From NCBI GenBank assembly GCA_002734065.2, contig NVXU02000058.1:1-64000 (forward strand): a DNA stretch of 64,000 nucleotides, in the 5' to 3' direction. The notes beneath the pieces were generated by a model. That model saw only the letters and a program-made list of their open reading frames with translations, was not told the DNA's origin and did no database searches. The translations under genes were made by a program, and so were the position numbers. Position 1 is the first letter of the stretch, and every line of letters begins with the position of its first letter. This DNA is from Fluviicola sp. GTDB lineage: Bacteria; Bacteroidota; Bacteroidia; Flavobacteriales_D; Crocinitomicaceae. Shown one piece after another: positions 17,297 through 25,759 of the stretch.

Positions 17297-17926
17297 CTGC
17301 TTACTCAGCTTTCCTTCTTTCCAATCTTTAATCAATTTTGCCCAAGAATAAGGGTTCAATAAATTATTCACTGGCAATTGACCATTTGTATATAACTGCG
17401 TATAAGCCTGATTTCGGGCGTTGGTATAACTTAGACTCGCATCTCCTTCTAATTTCGCAGCAATAAATGCCAAACTTTCTCCAGATAGTTGACGTTGCGC
17501 TCTTCTTAATGCATCATCATAAGGGTCCATTTCGATGAATGCACGAGCAAAATCTTCTCGTGAAGGCCAAGGGTAAACCGTAACCATGGGCAAATTCACA
17601 GTGTCTTTCTGCATCATGTGAATAATAGAATAACGATTGTCTTGCAAGGTGTCAGGAACAATGTAAATGGAGGTTTTGTGTCCATAATAAGAGAACAAAA
17701 TTGTATCCCCAGGGAAAGTAACCAAGGAAAAGAAGCCATAATAATCTGCAATTACTCCGTGTCTTTGCGTTTTATCGAAAATAGTCGTGTATGGCAACGG
17801 TTCTAAGTCGAGTTCTCCAATGGTAACACCTGAAAGTTGAATCAAGTTAGAATCCAACGATAAAGTGTCTTGAGCGTGACTCAAAAACGAGGAAATGACT
17901 ACTATGATAATTAAAATTGCCTTCAT
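17294..17926 (-). CDS. exported protein with carboxypeptidase-regulatory-like domain
   Basis: 210 aa with a signal peptide (1-18, ending SHA). Residues 30-105 look like a CarboxypepD_reg-like beta sandwich (LEPLPYTTIFDKTQRHGVIAD, GFFSLVTFPGDTILFSYYGH), a fold that in Bacteroidota is often found in periplasmic and outer-membrane proteins. The remaining C-terminal half is helical and charged (SREDFARAFIEMDPYDDALRRAQRQL), with no recognised family. There is no sorting domain or TonB-dependent barrel. The function is unknown. It faces the beta-helix gene tail to tail. Confidence 0.75.
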   Translation of the reverse strand: MKAILIIIVVISSFLSHAQDTLSLDSNLIQLSGVTIGELDLEPLPYTTIFDKTQRHGVIADYYGFFSLVTFPGDTILFSYYGHKTSIYIVPDTLQDNRYSIIHMMQKDTVNLPMVTVYPWPSREDFARAFIEMDPYDDALRRAQRQLSGESLAFIAAKLEGDASLSYTNARNQAYTQLYTNGQLPVNNLLNPYSWAKLIKDWKEGKLSKQ

Positions 17927-18000
17927 TGTTTATTTTCTACTGCAAGAATAGTCAATATAATGCTTTTTTATGAAACTTTTACATTTCTTTAACTTTTGAT

Positions 18001-19359
18001 TCACTTTTTGAGCATATTCTCACTAATCAGCGCTACCCAAAGTGAAATTTCCCCATTATCCATGCGAGGCCAAATAGGTCGAATAACTCCATTGACAGCA
18101 TCAATATTTAAGTAATCTCCAAAAAACATGCCCTTTTGGGGAGTAAATGGAGAATGCGAAACACGCGTGTCTTCAAACGTCGATGCTCCGTCGCGAGAAG
18201 TTGAAATGTAAACATCCGTTTTATTGTCACTGTAATTTCTTCTATCGTAATAAACGAAGTACAAATAACCATTGCTCTGGTCGATTGTCATCCACGTAAA
18301 AAACTGATGCCGTTGAGATTCGTCTTGATTCACTTTAATTCTCTCTGACCAAGTTTCTCCCCCATCGGTGGATTTCATCAGCCAAATATCAGTATCATCT
18401 TCTCCGTTTTTTTGGTCTGCCCAATTGAGGTATAAAGTCCCTTTGTTTGGACCATTGCTCAAATCACATTTTAATATCGGCAGTCCATTGGTTCGGAAAA
18501 TACCCGGAACATCTAAGGTCCAACCTCCGAATTGAGGTTCTAAAATTCGTTCATTTTCTAACCAAGTTGCGCCGCCGTCCAGTGATTTTTGAAAAACCAA
18601 TCCTTGCGGACCTGTCCACGTGACATAAATTTCACCATTCGGCCCAACTGCTGGGACTGCACCTTCAACGGTGTCATCATCGTCCTTGCAATCGCCCGGA
18701 AAGGATGAAATAACAACAGGGTTACTCCAAGATTCTCCTTGGTCGAGGGATTTTGAGAACACAATCAATGAACTGTCTTCTGGATTGGAAGAATCATAGG
18801 CATCGAACTGCGTCCAAGTCATGTAAATCGCATTGGAAACAGGATCAACGACTATCCACTGCTTGTCTTGCACTTTGCTTCCGTTTGGTTTTGGGAAAGA
18901 ACCGTCTGTAAATTTCTTGCAAACTTTGTCTGTTGTCTGGCAGACAATTCTGTCCAAATGGGTCGATTTTGAATAACTGGCCAAATGCGTGTAATACAAC
19001 CTCCCTTTTGCATCAAACATTAACACAGGATCTCCATACACGCCATAAGTGCTGCTCATTGTCTTGCTCTTCCATTTCTTACCACCATCTTTAGAATAGT
19101 AATAATCCGTGAGAACAGAACCTGCCGCCATCTCTTTTGGGTTATTTGGATTGATGGCAATGGATGGTTCAATTTGTGAAGCCGAATAAGTAGCGCCACT
19201 TGGCAGTTTTAGTTGAACTAAGTTGAAAGTAGATTGAGCGAAGGAAGAAAAAGATAGGAAGAAGAAGATGATTTGGATTATTGGAGCATTCGAGCTTTGG
19301 AGCTTTGGAGCTTTGGAGGAATCTTCTTGCTTTTCTCGTATTATAATTGTCGCTCTCAT
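18001..19359 (-). CDS. exported BNR-repeat (sialidase-fold) protein
   Basis: About 452 aa. BNR/Asp-box motifs recur: YYSKDGGKKW, FSKSLDQGESW, FQKSLDGGATW, MKSTDGGETW and ISTSRDGAST, indicating a six-bladed sialidase-type propeller. The catalytic Arg triad of true sialidases cannot be confirmed, so this may be a binding protein. The frame is open from 19380, but ATG at 19359 lies just after the M61 stop and avoids an overlap; I prefer it. The signal peptide core (IIFFFLSFSSFAQ) comes after an unusually long N region partly encoded by an 8-base repeat array. It is probably co-transcribed with the M61 peptidase upstream. Confidence 0.8.
   Translation of the reverse strand: MRATIIIREKQEDSSKAPKLQSSNAPIIQIIFFFLSFSSFAQSTFNLVQLKLPSGATYSASQIEPSIAINPNNPKEMAAGSVLTDYYYSKDGGKKWKSKTMSSTYGVYGDPVLMFDAKGRLYYTHLASYSKSTHLDRIVCQTTDKVCKKFTDGSFPKPNGSKVQDKQWIVVDPVSNAIYMTWTQFDAYDSSNPEDSSLIVFSKSLDQGESWSNPVVISSFPGDCKDDDDTVEGAVPAVGPNGEIYVTWTGPQGLVFQKSLDGGATWLENERILEPQFGGWTLDVPGIFRTNGLPILKCDLSNGPNKGTLYLNWADQKNGEDDTDIWLMKSTDGGETWSERIKVNQDESQRHQFFTWMTIDQSNGYLYFVYYDRRNYSDNKTDVYISTSRDGASTFEDTRVSHSPFTPQKGMFFGDYLNIDAVNGVIRPIWPRMDNGEISLWVALISENMLKK
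19283..19315. repeat. 8-base repeat array within the 5' end of the BNR protein gene
   Basis: Three perfect GAGCTTTG units (19292-19315, + strand) are preceded by a variant GAGCATTC. Read on the - strand the array encodes part of the N region before the signal peptide core. Eight is not a multiple of three, so gain or loss of a unit would shift the frame between the start codon and the signal peptide. Confidence 0.75.
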
Positions 19360-19361
19360 TT

Positions 19362-21152
19362 TTATAGTTTTCTTAGCCAAAAATCACGGTATTTTTTCGC
19401 TTTTCCTGTGGCAAGTGTGTATTTGAAACTCGGTTTCTCATATTCTGTCACGATAATTTCGGTAGAATAAAGTTGCTCGTCTCTTGCGAAAAGAATATTC
19501 ATTTTCTCTCCTTTCTTAACAGATGCAAAATAGTCGTCCAGTGATTTTTTATCTGCTCGCATTCCATTGCAACCTATGATTTCGTCATTTACACTTAATC
19601 CTCCGTCTTCTGCTGAAGAATTGCTTCGAATTCCTTTTACGATTGTTTTTCCTCCAGAATTCACCAAAGAAAGACCAACATTTGGCCTAGATTTCCCTGT
19701 GTATTCTACCATTAAACCTAATGGCGCTAATTCTTTATTGTAATCTGGAATTTCTGTTCCGTCTATGTGTTTTTCATAGAATTCATCTAAATTCTCACCG
19801 GTAAAGTCGGATAGTTCCTTTTTAAATTCACTTTCAGAAAATCCACGTCCTTTTCCCTCGTAGTATTTCTTGTAAATTTTCTGCATAAAATCATCCAAGC
19901 TTTTTTTGCCTTTGTAGCGACTCATTATTTTTGCATCCAACATCATTGCAATCACTGAACCTCGTGAATAATAACTCATAGTCGTATTGCGACTGTTCTC
20001 ATTCGGGCGGTATGCCTTGATCCACGCATCGAAACTTGCATGTGCAACAGGTTGAACTCTTGTGCCAACAGAACCTTCTACATAATTGAGGCTGCTCCAC
20101 ATTTTATTGATGAATTGCTTTTCAGTGTAAAAACCTGTACGAAGCAAGATTAATTTCTCATAATAGGACGTAAAACCTTCCATAACCCACAATAAAGAGG
20201 TGTAATTCTCCGAATCATAGTCAAAAGGTCCTAATTCTACCGGGCGAATTCTCTTCACGTTCCACAAATGGAAATACTCATGCGCCACTAATTTCAAAAA
20301 ATCGACGTATTTCGGTCCTTCGTAAGTCCAGCGGTTAACGCTCAAAACGGTAGAATTTGTATGCTCCAAACCTCCTTGCGCTTGCACCACATTGTGAATG
20401 ATGAAGGTATAATCTTTGTTTGGGTTCTGTCCAAAAACGCTGGTTGCACCCTCAACAATCTTCGCCATGTCAACTTTTAACTTCTCGATAGAATAATTAC
20501 CGAAATTATACATTGCCACCTTGTGATGAACACCTGCAGCATCAAAAAAGAAGACTTCTTGGTTGCCAATTTCTATGGGGCAATCGAGAAGATGGTCGTA
20601 ATTGTCAAATTGATAGCTTTTCGAACCATCTGCTGCCAGACCCTCATTTGCAGGTTTCATTGCGGTTGTAATTACTGAGAACTCTTCAAAAGGAACAACC
20701 TCAACTGTACCCGATTTATCTTTAAAGCCTTCTGCATACATAAATACGCCAGAACCGCTGACAAATCCGTGGGTTAAATCCAGAAAAGAGGTTCTTACCG
20801 ATAATTCAAAAGCATAGACTTCGTATTTGACAAGCACCTTGCTTGCATTGCCTTTTTGGATATTCCATGTGTTTTTATTCGTCTTTTTTACAAGTAGTTT
20901 CTTGCCTTTCTCGTCAAAAGCCTTTACGAGGTTCACATTCTTTGCAAATTCTCTTGCTAAATAAGAACCAGGCGTCCAAATTGGCATTTTTACATTGATT
21001 TCTTTAGAAGAAAAATTGCTCAACTCCATTTCTACATGATAGTAGTGATTTTGGGGTTTTGGCATTGATAGTTTATACCTTACATTCTGTGCATAAGAGA
21101 AAAAAACCGAAGTAATTAATAGTATAGAGATGAAATATCTAGTCATTATCAT
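19362..21152 (-). CDS. M61 family metallopeptidase with PDZ domain, exported
   Basis: 597 aa from the ATG at 21152. The frame is open to 21203, but a -7 box at 21165-21172 lies between, so the upstream start would not be transcribed from it. The signal peptide TRYFISILLITSVFFSYAQ supports 21152 or 21146. An N-terminal beta domain (FKMPIWTPGSYL-like, here MPIWTPGSYLAREFA) is followed by the peptidase core with HEYFHLW (H291, E292, H295) and NVKRIRP, then a PDZ domain near residues 500-580 (VGLSLVNSGGKTIVKGIRSNSSAEDGGL). M61 enzymes are glycyl-type aminopeptidases. It probably acts in the periplasm on short peptides. Confidence 0.92.
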   Translation of the reverse strand: MIMTRYFISILLITSVFFSYAQNVRYKLSMPKPQNHYYHVEMELSNFSSKEINVKMPIWTPGSYLAREFAKNVNLVKAFDEKGKKLLVKKTNKNTWNIQKGNASKVLVKYEVYAFELSVRTSFLDLTHGFVSGSGVFMYAEGFKDKSGTVEVVPFEEFSVITTAMKPANEGLAADGSKSYQFDNYDHLLDCPIEIGNQEVFFFDAAGVHHKVAMYNFGNYSIEKLKVDMAKIVEGATSVFGQNPNKDYTFIIHNVVQAQGGLEHTNSTVLSVNRWTYEGPKYVDFLKLVAHEYFHLWNVKRIRPVELGPFDYDSENYTSLLWVMEGFTSYYEKLILLRTGFYTEKQFINKMWSSLNYVEGSVGTRVQPVAHASFDAWIKAYRPNENSRNTTMSYYSRGSVIAMMLDAKIMSRYKGKKSLDDFMQKIYKKYYEGKGRGFSESEFKKELSDFTGENLDEFYEKHIDGTEIPDYNKELAPLGLMVEYTGKSRPNVGLSLVNSGGKTIVKGIRSNSSAEDGGLSVNDEIIGCNGMRADKKSLDDYFASVKKGEKMNILFARDEQLYSTEIIVTEYEKPSFKYTLATGKAKKYRDFWLRKL

Positions 21153-21164
21153 AAAATTTTGACT

Positions 21165-21172
21165 CAAAGATA
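21165..21172 (-). promoter_or_regulatory. -7 promoter box of the M61 peptidase gene
   Basis: On the - strand this reads TATCTTTG, an exact TAnnTTTG match, 12 bases before the ATG at 21152. It sets the likely transcript start just upstream of that codon. No good -33 box is seen. Confidence 0.5.
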
Positions 21173-21241
21173 GTGATTTGTTTTTACTCAACTCCTCAAC
21201 CAAAAATTATTACTAACTTAGTTTAATAAAAATAAGATTCA

Positions 21242-22105
21242 ATGTCAAAGTTAATTTATATTGCCCTATTTTCTATCGTACTTGTTGGTTGCGTACAAGA
21301 TCAACCTGCTGAAAACGACCCCTTTATTGAGAATGGAGAAGGTCAAAGCATGGAAAACAGAATTGCCCAATTAGAATTAGACAATGCACTGAAAGATTCC
21401 TTGATTAATGAATCTTTGGCATTTTTTAATGAAATAAAGTCCAATTTAGAAAAAATCGGCATTCGAAAAGATCAAATTCGTGCTGTTTCTGATAACAATG
21501 AGATTTCTGGTGATGATAAATCGTGGATCATTGAAGAAATTCAACACATTAATTATTTGCGTGAAGAAAACGCCAATAAAGTGCGAAGAATGCAAAAGCA
21601 GATGAAAGAAAACGGTCTAAAAATTAAAGAATTAGACTTGATGATTGAATCTCTAATCAAAGATATTCAATGGAAAGATGAGCAAATTTCACTCTTGCAA
21701 ACAGAACTAAACACTCTGGACCGAGAATATTCTATTTTATTCGATTCTTACCAAGAACAAGCCATAATGGTGGATGAATTGACAGAAGAAATGAACACCG
21801 TTTATTATGCTTACGGGACTTCTCAAGAATTAAAGGACAACGGTGTTATTGAAAAAAAGAATGGCTTTTTAGGAATCGGGAAGAAAATTGAATTGAAATC
21901 TGACTTAAACGACCAATATTTCACGAAAATTAATGCTTCAAAGGCAAAAACGATTGTTATTCAAGGCACAGACGCACGTTTCATTACCAATCATCCAAAC
22001 GCATCGTACAAGTTAACTGAAGAAAGTAATCGTTCTGTCATAGAAATTTTGGATGCTTCCGAGTTCTGGAAAATTTCTAAATACCTTGTTTTAACTGTTG
22101 ACTAA
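21242..22105 (+). CDS. lipoprotein with long coiled coil
   Basis: 287 aa. The lipoprotein signal (1-16) ends in the lipobox LVGC. From about residue 38 to 190 the sequence is rich in heptad-like L, I, E and K (NRIAQLELDNALKDSLI, NKVRRMQKQMKENGLKIKELDLMIESLI), which indicates a coiled coil. A compact C-terminal part follows with LGIGKKIELKSDLN and SYKLTEESNRSVIEILDA. I recall proteins of this kind in Bacteroidota but no defined function. It overlaps the next gene by one base (TAATG), so the two are co-translated and may work together at the envelope. Confidence 0.75.
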   Translation: MSKLIYIALFSIVLVGCVQDQPAENDPFIENGEGQSMENRIAQLELDNALKDSLINESLAFFNEIKSNLEKIGIRKDQIRAVSDNNEISGDDKSWIIEEIQHINYLREENANKVRRMQKQMKENGLKIKELDLMIESLIKDIQWKDEQISLLQTELNTLDREYSILFDSYQEQAIMVDELTEEMNTVYYAYGTSQELKDNGVIEKKNGFLGIGKKIELKSDLNDQYFTKINASKAKTIVIQGTDARFITNHPNASYKLTEESNRSVIEILDASEFWKISKYLVLTVD

Positions 22106-22698
22106 TGGAAGAAGAAGTTGTTAAAGCGACCAAATTTCAAAGCCCTGTACCTTTTCTTAGGCAATTCAGGAACTTTATTTTCGGGAAGAAAAAACCGGAT
22201 GTATTTACGCGCTTAACCTTCAATATCAACATGATTATTTGGATAAGCTTCCTTTTATGGAGCGTTATCAGCTATTTCACTATTAGTTCAAGGGAAATGG
22301 TTTATCGTTTCAAAGGAATCCCTGTTGATAGCATCCTTAAAAACAGAGGTGTAGAACTAGGTTTTGAAGGACCTGACTTTCTTTCTCGCTTACTAACCTT
22401 CAATGGCATTGCTGTCATTTGTTGGTCCATTGTTTTTATTGGTTTAATTCTACTTTTCAGAAAAAAGAAGCAATTTATCTACTTTGTATTGGGAGGAACG
22501 GTATTTTATTTGGGTATGAGCATCTTCTACCTCAGTTTTACCTATTTCATGGAGGACACGACGATGTACGATAAAATTGCATTGCTCGTTGTCATTGTAA
22601 GTTCCATAATTCATTCTTACCTCATGAAGAATGAGCGCGAAGGCGGTAGTATCAACTTTTTTGGGGAGAATGAGAATGAGGTTGAAGCAATCGAATAA
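22105..22698 (+). CDS. integral membrane protein, unknown function
   Basis: 197 aa. Four hydrophobic segments at about 45-65, 102-122, 128-150 and 158-175 indicate an inner-membrane protein with a charged cytoplasmic N-terminus (FLRQFRNFIFGKKKPDVF) and a short polar C-terminus rich in E and N. The start is translationally coupled to the coiled-coil lipoprotein. The last 47 bases overlap the 3' end of aroK on the opposite strand. The FGKKKPDVFTRLTFNINMI stretch before the first helix recalls rhomboid-family neighbours, but no catalytic Ser or His motif is visible. Unknown family. Confidence 0.72.
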   Translation: MEEEVVKATKFQSPVPFLRQFRNFIFGKKKPDVFTRLTFNINMIIWISFLLWSVISYFTISSREMVYRFKGIPVDSILKNRGVELGFEGPDFLSRLLTFNGIAVICWSIVFIGLILLFRKKKQFIYFVLGGTVFYLGMSIFYLSFTYFMEDTTMYDKIALLVVIVSSIIHSYLMKNEREGGSINFFGENENEVEAIE

Positions 22699-23191
22699 GT
22701 TTTTCCAATTCATCGGGTGTTTGCTCCTCTCTTGTGAGAATTACAGAGGCTTTTTTATAAAACTCACTTCTTACACTTAGTTTCTCTTCAATAAATGTCA
22801 GTAAATCTTCATCAGAAAGTCCAACAATCAGAGGTCGCTTCGTTTTTGAGTGTGCCAATCGATGCGCAAGTTCTTTTGCAGAACGCTCTAAATAAAACGT
22901 GCTGCCTATTTTATTGAGTTGCGCCATTGCGTTGTTAAAACAAGGCGTTCCACCACCAGTTGCGAGAACAAAATCGTCTTTTAATTCTAAAGAGCTAATA
23001 AATTCCGCCTCCATTTCACGAAAACCTGATTCGCCGTGTTCTCCAAAAATTTCTCCGATTGTTCTTTGCTGAATAGCCTCAATTTCTTTGTCAGAATCAA
23101 TGAAAGGAACATTCAGTCGTTTTGCCAACTTCTTGCCAAGTGTAGATTTCCCACACCCCATAAATCCGATTAAGATTATTCTTGTCATCAT
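22652..23191 (-). CDS. aroK: shikimate kinase
   Basis: 179 aa. The P-loop is GFMGCGKST at about 8-16, followed by the shikimate-binding pattern FIDSDKEIE, then GESGFREMEAEFI, LATGGGTPC and LAHRLAHSKTKRPL, all in family order. It phosphorylates the 3-hydroxyl of shikimate with ATP in the chorismate pathway. The length is normal. The C-terminal 15 residues are encoded over the 3' end of the membrane-protein gene on the other strand, so the two transcripts are complementary over 47 bases. Confidence 0.95.
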   Translation of the reverse strand: MMTRIILIGFMGCGKSTLGKKLAKRLNVPFIDSDKEIEAIQQRTIGEIFGEHGESGFREMEAEFISSLELKDDFVLATGGGTPCFNNAMAQLNKIGSTFYLERSAKELAHRLAHSKTKRPLIVGLSDEDLLTFIEEKLSVRSEFYKKASVILTREEQTPDELEKLIRLLQPHSHSPQKS

Positions 23192-23335
23192 CTTAATATA
23201 CGGAAAATAATTGAAAAGAGTTCTATAAATCCCATTTTCATTGGCGAAATTGTTCTAAAACCGACTGATATATCGCTCTTTTATAGGGCTTAAGAATATT
23301 TGTAAAAAAATAACTGAAAAAAAACTTTTCAAATC

Positions 23336-23366
23336 ATTGCGAAAATAAATAGTATGCATATATTTG
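23336..23366 (+). promoter_or_regulatory. promoter of tRNA-Lys
   Basis: ATTG at 23336-23339, a 19-base spacer and TATATTTG at 23359-23366 match the Bacteroidota consensus TTTG-N19-TAnnTTTG. The tRNA begins 17 bases later. Confidence 0.75.
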
Positions 23367-23382
23367 CACCCGCTAACGCGAT

Positions 23383-23455
23383 GATTTGGTAGCTCAGTTG
23401 GTAGAGCAATACACTTTTAATGTATGGGTCCTGGGTTCGAGCCCCAGCCAGATCA
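23383..23455 (+). tRNA. tRNA-Lys (anticodon TTT)
   Basis: 73 bases fold into a full cloverleaf: acceptor GATTTGG / CCAGATC (one G-T pair), D arm GCTC / GAGC, anticodon stem ATACA / TGTAT with loop CTTTTAA (anticodon TTT at 23416-23418), and T arm CTGGG TTCGAGC CCCAG. The CCA end is not encoded. It has its own promoter and terminator and no neighbouring tRNA. Confidence 0.97.
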
Positions 23456-23489
23456 CAAAAAAGTCCTGATGAGAATTGGGACTTTTTTT
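23456..23489 (+). terminator. Rho-independent terminator of tRNA-Lys
   Basis: AAAAAGTCC and GGGACTTTTT form a 9-bp stem around an 11-base loop, followed by T residues. Confidence 0.8.
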
Positions 23490-23590
23490 GTGCCTAAAAT
23501 TCGATTCTTTCATCATTTTGTTTTACCTTGTAGCGTGCTAAACTATTGTTGTGAGTATAATTACAACATCGTTAATGAACTATAAACTCA

Positions 23591-25756
23591 ATGAAAATAA
23601 TATTCATTTTTCTATTCTTTTGCATTTCATTTTTTGGGCATTCAATTGTTGACCATTGGGAAACCGTTGTTAACGAGGATGATGTGTGGCGATATACTGT
23701 TCCTAATTCTCCTGTCTCAACAAGCTGGATAACACTTGGTTTCAATGATGCAAGCTGGAACACTGGACAAGGTGGTTTTGGCTATGGCGATGGTGACGAT
23801 AACACAGTGATTCCCGCATCTATCTCTTGCTACCAAAGAATTATTTTCAATATCATAGACATCAATGCAATCGATGAAGTCTTGTTGAATATCGATTACG
23901 ACGATTCTTTCGTTGCCTATTTGAATGGTGTTGAAATAGCAAGAAACAACATTACAAGCTTCAGTCAACCTCCTTACAATCAATTATCAGATGGTTTAAG
24001 AGAAGCACTTTTATATTCTGGAGGTGTGCCGAGTCAGTTTGTGATAGGAAACTCTCTTTTGCAAAATGGAGCTAATGTTTTATGCATTCAGACGCATAAT
24101 CAAGCTATTAGTTCGAGCGATATGAGCTCAAGAACGTGGCTTTCACTGGGAATTAACAATACTTCTACTAATTATGGTTCAAATCCGATTTGGTTCAACC
24201 CACCATTGATTTTCACCTCCTCTAACTTGCCAATTATTGTCATTAATACGGCTGGAGGATCCGGAATTCCTGATGACCCAAAAATTGATGCAACAATGGG
24301 AATCATCTACAACGGAGAAGGAATTAGAAACTACATGACTGATTCTTTCAATGAATACAATGGAAATATTGGCATAGAAACAAGAGGTTCATCTTCTCAA
24401 AGTTTTCCAAAAAAACAATGGGGACTGGAAACAAGAGATCCTTCGGGAGTTCGGTTTGATGTAACCATTTTTAATATGGCTTATGACAACGATTGGATTT
24501 TATACGCTCCCTATTCCGATAAATCATTGATCCGAAATGTCTTGGCCTACCAAATGGCTTGGGATTCTGACCGCTTTGCTCCGCGCACAAAGTTATGCGA
24601 AGTAGTTTTGAATGGTCAATACGAAGGGGTATATGTTTTTACAGAGAAAATTAAACGAAAAGACGGAAAAGTGGGTAGCAATGACCTTGAAACTGTAGAT
24701 ATTTCTGGAAATGAACTGACGGGCGATTACATTTTAAAGGTGGACAAAACAACTGCTGGAGGTATCATCGCATGGACTTCACCTTTTCCACCTTATTCTG
24801 GAGCTGGGCTTACAACTAGATTCCAAATGCACGACCCTGATTATGACAGTTTGGTTCCTGTTCAGTTGAATTACATACAGAATTACATCACCAATTTTGA
24901 AGCTGCCTTGAACGGACCCAATTTTGCTGATCCTAACTTGGGTTATTTGCCTTATGTTGATGTAGGTTCATTCATTGACTTCTTTCTCATCAATGAAATG
25001 AGCAAAAACGTGGATGGCTACAGAATTAGTAGCTTTCTGCATAAGGTAAGAACCAGTGAAGGTGGAAAATTAATTGCTGGACCTGTTTGGGATTTTAATT
25101 TAGCCTTTGGAAACGCTAATTACTGTCAAGGAGACCTCACGAGTGGCTGGGAAATAGATTTCTATCAATATTGTGGTGGCGGAGGTTTGCAGAATCCCTT
25201 TTGGTGGGAGAAATTGGTCCAAGACCCTTTTTATACAAATCAATTAAATTGTCATTATCGTGAAATGAGATTGGGAAAATGGCACACCGATTCTTTGATG
25301 GCGAGAATTGATACTTTGGCTTTATTTTTAAACGAGTCTCAGCAACGAAATTTTCAGCGATGGCCGATTTTAGGAACTTACATCTGGCCCAATAATTTTA
25401 TAGGAAATACTTATGCTGAAGAAATCGCTTACCTAAAACAGTGGATTACTAATCGATTAACATGGCTAGACGCCAATATGTTCGGTTCTTGTCCCAATTT
25501 AGGTGTTGACGAACTAAAAACGAATCAATTTGCCGTTTTTCCGAACCCCGCGACGAATTACATTGAGGTCAGTAGTAACTCAGCTATTCTCAACGAGGAA
25601 ATCCTAATTTACAATCAGCTGGGTAAATTGGTCGTTCAACAGAAAATTCTCAAAACTGAAACAATCGACATTTCTCACCTTGAAAAGGGAATGTATTTCT
25701 ATAAAATAGTTGACAATGCTGCTGTAAAGTCAACTGGAAAACTAATTATTCAATAA
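23591..25756 (+). CDS. secreted CotH-kinase-family protein with T9SS type A sorting domain
   Basis: 721 aa with a signal peptide (about 1-18). An N-terminal jelly-roll-like region (about 20-190, GGFGYGDGDDNTVIP, NIDYDDSFVAYLNGVEIARN) is closely similar to part of the protein at 395-3466. The CotH region spans about 200-620 (RGSSSQSFPKKQWGLE, GQYEGVYVFTEKIKR, VWDFNLAFGNANY with W500, D501, N503). The sorting domain is at about 640-721 (VFPNPATNYIEV, GMYFYKI). CotH proteins are atypical protein kinases; the target here is unknown. The gene has a second member four bases downstream, a lipoprotein, suggesting a partner. It lacks the lamin-tail and chitobiase-like domains of the first CotH protein. 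Confidence 0.88.
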   Translation: MKIIFIFLFFCISFFGHSIVDHWETVVNEDDVWRYTVPNSPVSTSWITLGFNDASWNTGQGGFGYGDGDDNTVIPASISCYQRIIFNIIDINAIDEVLLNIDYDDSFVAYLNGVEIARNNITSFSQPPYNQLSDGLREALLYSGGVPSQFVIGNSLLQNGANVLCIQTHNQAISSSDMSSRTWLSLGINNTSTNYGSNPIWFNPPLIFTSSNLPIIVINTAGGSGIPDDPKIDATMGIIYNGEGIRNYMTDSFNEYNGNIGIETRGSSSQSFPKKQWGLETRDPSGVRFDVTIFNMAYDNDWILYAPYSDKSLIRNVLAYQMAWDSDRFAPRTKLCEVVLNGQYEGVYVFTEKIKRKDGKVGSNDLETVDISGNELTGDYILKVDKTTAGGIIAWTSPFPPYSGAGLTTRFQMHDPDYDSLVPVQLNYIQNYITNFEAALNGPNFADPNLGYLPYVDVGSFIDFFLINEMSKNVDGYRISSFLHKVRTSEGGKLIAGPVWDFNLAFGNANYCQGDLTSGWEIDFYQYCGGGGLQNPFWWEKLVQDPFYTNQLNCHYREMRLGKWHTDSLMARIDTLALFLNESQQRNFQRWPILGTYIWPNNFIGNTYAEEIAYLKQWITNRLTWLDANMFGSCPNLGVDELKTNQFAVFPNPATNYIEVSSNSAILNEEILIYNQLGKLVVQQKILKTETIDISHLEKGMYFYKIVDNAAVKSTGKLIIQ

Positions 25757-25759
25757 ATT

